From: Nocardioidaceae bacterium
Lineage (GTDB): Bacteria; Actinomycetota; Actinomycetes; Propionibacteriales; Nocardioidaceae
Direction of reading: 5' to 3'
NCBI GenBank assembly: GCA_025965395.1
Contig: JAOPXA010000129.1
Span: forward strand, 1-5,849
DNA length: 5,849 bases
Program-made: the position numbers and the translations under genes
The notes under the pieces: model-generated
Told to the model about the DNA's origin: nothing
The model's database searches: none
Seen by the model: the letters and a program-made list of their open reading frames with translations, nothing else
Part shown: positions 5,266 through 5,849 of the stretch, piece after piece
Layout of the letters: each line of letters starts with the position of its first letter
Numbering within the stretch: the stretch's first letter is position 1

Positions 5266-5849
5266 GAGCGTCGTGGCTACCTCGTCGACGAGCTCACGTG
5301 CAAGATAACCCGTACGACCGAACGTCGTCGTGAGCCTGAGCCCCGCAACGGAGTGCACGTACGCAGCCCAACATGCTGCTTGCGCCGGTTCGCAGCCCCG
5401 TGCCATGAGTCCTGCGACGATTCCAGCGCTCACGTCCCCACTGCCCGACGTACCGAGGCCAACATCGGCACTTTCCTCCCGCCAGACGTCACCGTCAGGC
5501 GAGGCGACGTGTCCATACAACGAGACGACCGTGGCGTACCGCTGCGCGACCTCAATCGCCTCAGCGTCGAGATCGTCGGTGAGATCGTGGTCAAGGAGGC
5601 GCCGCGCCTCCGAAAGATTCGGGGTCAGGACCGCACGCGACGCGAGGCTACCCAGGAGATCGGTCTGGCCGCTGAGTGCTCCCAGTGCGTACGCATCGAG
5701 CACGATACCCGCGTGCTCGCCCACCGCGCCGACGACTCCACGAAGCAGTTTCAACGTCTCATCGATGTCGTCGAGTCCGGGTCCGATGGCAACGACGTCG
5801 GCCTCATTGACGAGCGCAAGCAGATGATCTGAGAGCTCTCCCGCCATAG
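5254..5849 (-). CDS. nnrD: NAD(P)H-hydrate dehydratase (NnrD), N-terminus cut by window end
   Basis: About 198 residues of the C-terminal part of the ribokinase-like enzyme that uses ADP (or ATP) to convert the damaged hydrates NADHX and NADPHX back to NADH and NADPH. Motifs in order, numbered from the first visible Met: VVAIGPGLDD (18-27), IVLDAYAL (48-55), LTPNLSEARRLL (74-85) and the anion-hole/catalytic GTSGSGDVSAGI (132-143, D138), followed by AAYVHSVAGL (161-170). Whole NnrD proteins are about 270-300 aa, so roughly 80-90 N-terminal residues lie beyond 5849 and the Met at 5847 is internal. In the usual LKG motif the segment here reads LYGHV (110-114), so lysine is replaced by tyrosine. 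Whether an NnrE epimerase domain is fused upstream cannot be seen. It converges on the membrane-protein gene with a 12-base overlap. Confidence 0.88.
   Translation of the reverse strand, partial: MAGELSDHLLALVNEADVVAIGPGLDDIDETLKLLRGVVGAVGEHAGIVLDAYALGALSGQTDLLGSLASRAVLTPNLSEARRLLDHDLTDDLDAEAIEVAQRYATVVSLYGHVASPDGDVWREESADVGLGTSGSGDVSAGIVAGLMARGCEPAQAACWAAYVHSVAGLRLTTTFGRTGYLARELVDEVATTLSMV

Noticed and set aside
5330..5832. Rightward open frames opposite the nnrD-like gene
   Set aside because: Shadow frames; the minus strand carries clear NnrD motifs in order.
1..5849. CRISPR arrays, tRNA or rRNA genes, transposases and attachment sites
   Set aside because: I saw no regularly spaced repeats, tRNA-like folds, transposase motifs or integrase genes; the only notable repeat is the terminal palindrome.

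Overview
The window is GC-rich with compact, mostly coding DNA, strong GGAGG-type ribosome binding sites and frequent ATGA stop/start overlaps. Together with the gene content (several universal stress proteins, a DUF1003 protein, a zinc alcohol dehydrogenase) this suggests a high-GC actinobacterium (Actinomycetota), probably a contig from an environmental genome. The species cannot be read from the sequence. The overall theme resembles the dormancy/low-oxygen/redox-stress loci of actinobacteria, but that role is inferred from families and a promoter motif.

Layout: bases 1-141 are non-coding and hold a 122-bp imperfect palindrome (arms 1-57 and 66-122) with C-rich and G-rich outer parts. A leftward operon runs from 1894 to 142: a two-helix DUF1003 membrane protein, a tandem-domain universal stress protein (USP) of 283 aa, and a small degenerate USP-like protein of 144 aa. 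A 202-bp divergent control region (1895-2096) separates it from a rightward operon (2097-5265): a second tandem USP (317 aa), a flavodoxin-family protein (175 aa), a zinc-dependent medium-chain alcohol dehydrogenase (352 aa), and a six-helix DUF2238/YjdF-like membrane protein (201 aa). The first three are joined by ATGA overlaps. The right edge carries, on the minus strand, the C-terminal two thirds of an NAD(P)H-hydrate dehydratase (NnrD), cut by the window end and overlapping the membrane protein tail-to-tail by 12 bp.

How the parts may work together: a 15-bp motif, GGGACCAAAGGCCTT (minus strand, 1987-1973), in the divergent region is repeated with 13/15 identity as GTGACCAAAGGCCCT (minus strand, 1503-1489), just upstream of the leftward tandem USP. 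Its GGGAC half resembles the DosR/DevR-type boxes of mycobacterial dormancy genes, so a common stress regulator controlling both operons is a reasonable hypothesis. The enzymes encoded (flavin electron carrier, NAD-linked dehydrogenase, NAD(P)H repair enzyme) fit redox-cofactor management when respiration is limited, with USPs and small membrane proteins as stress accessories. The least expected features are the terminal palindrome, which may be an assembly artefact, and the shared operator-like motif.
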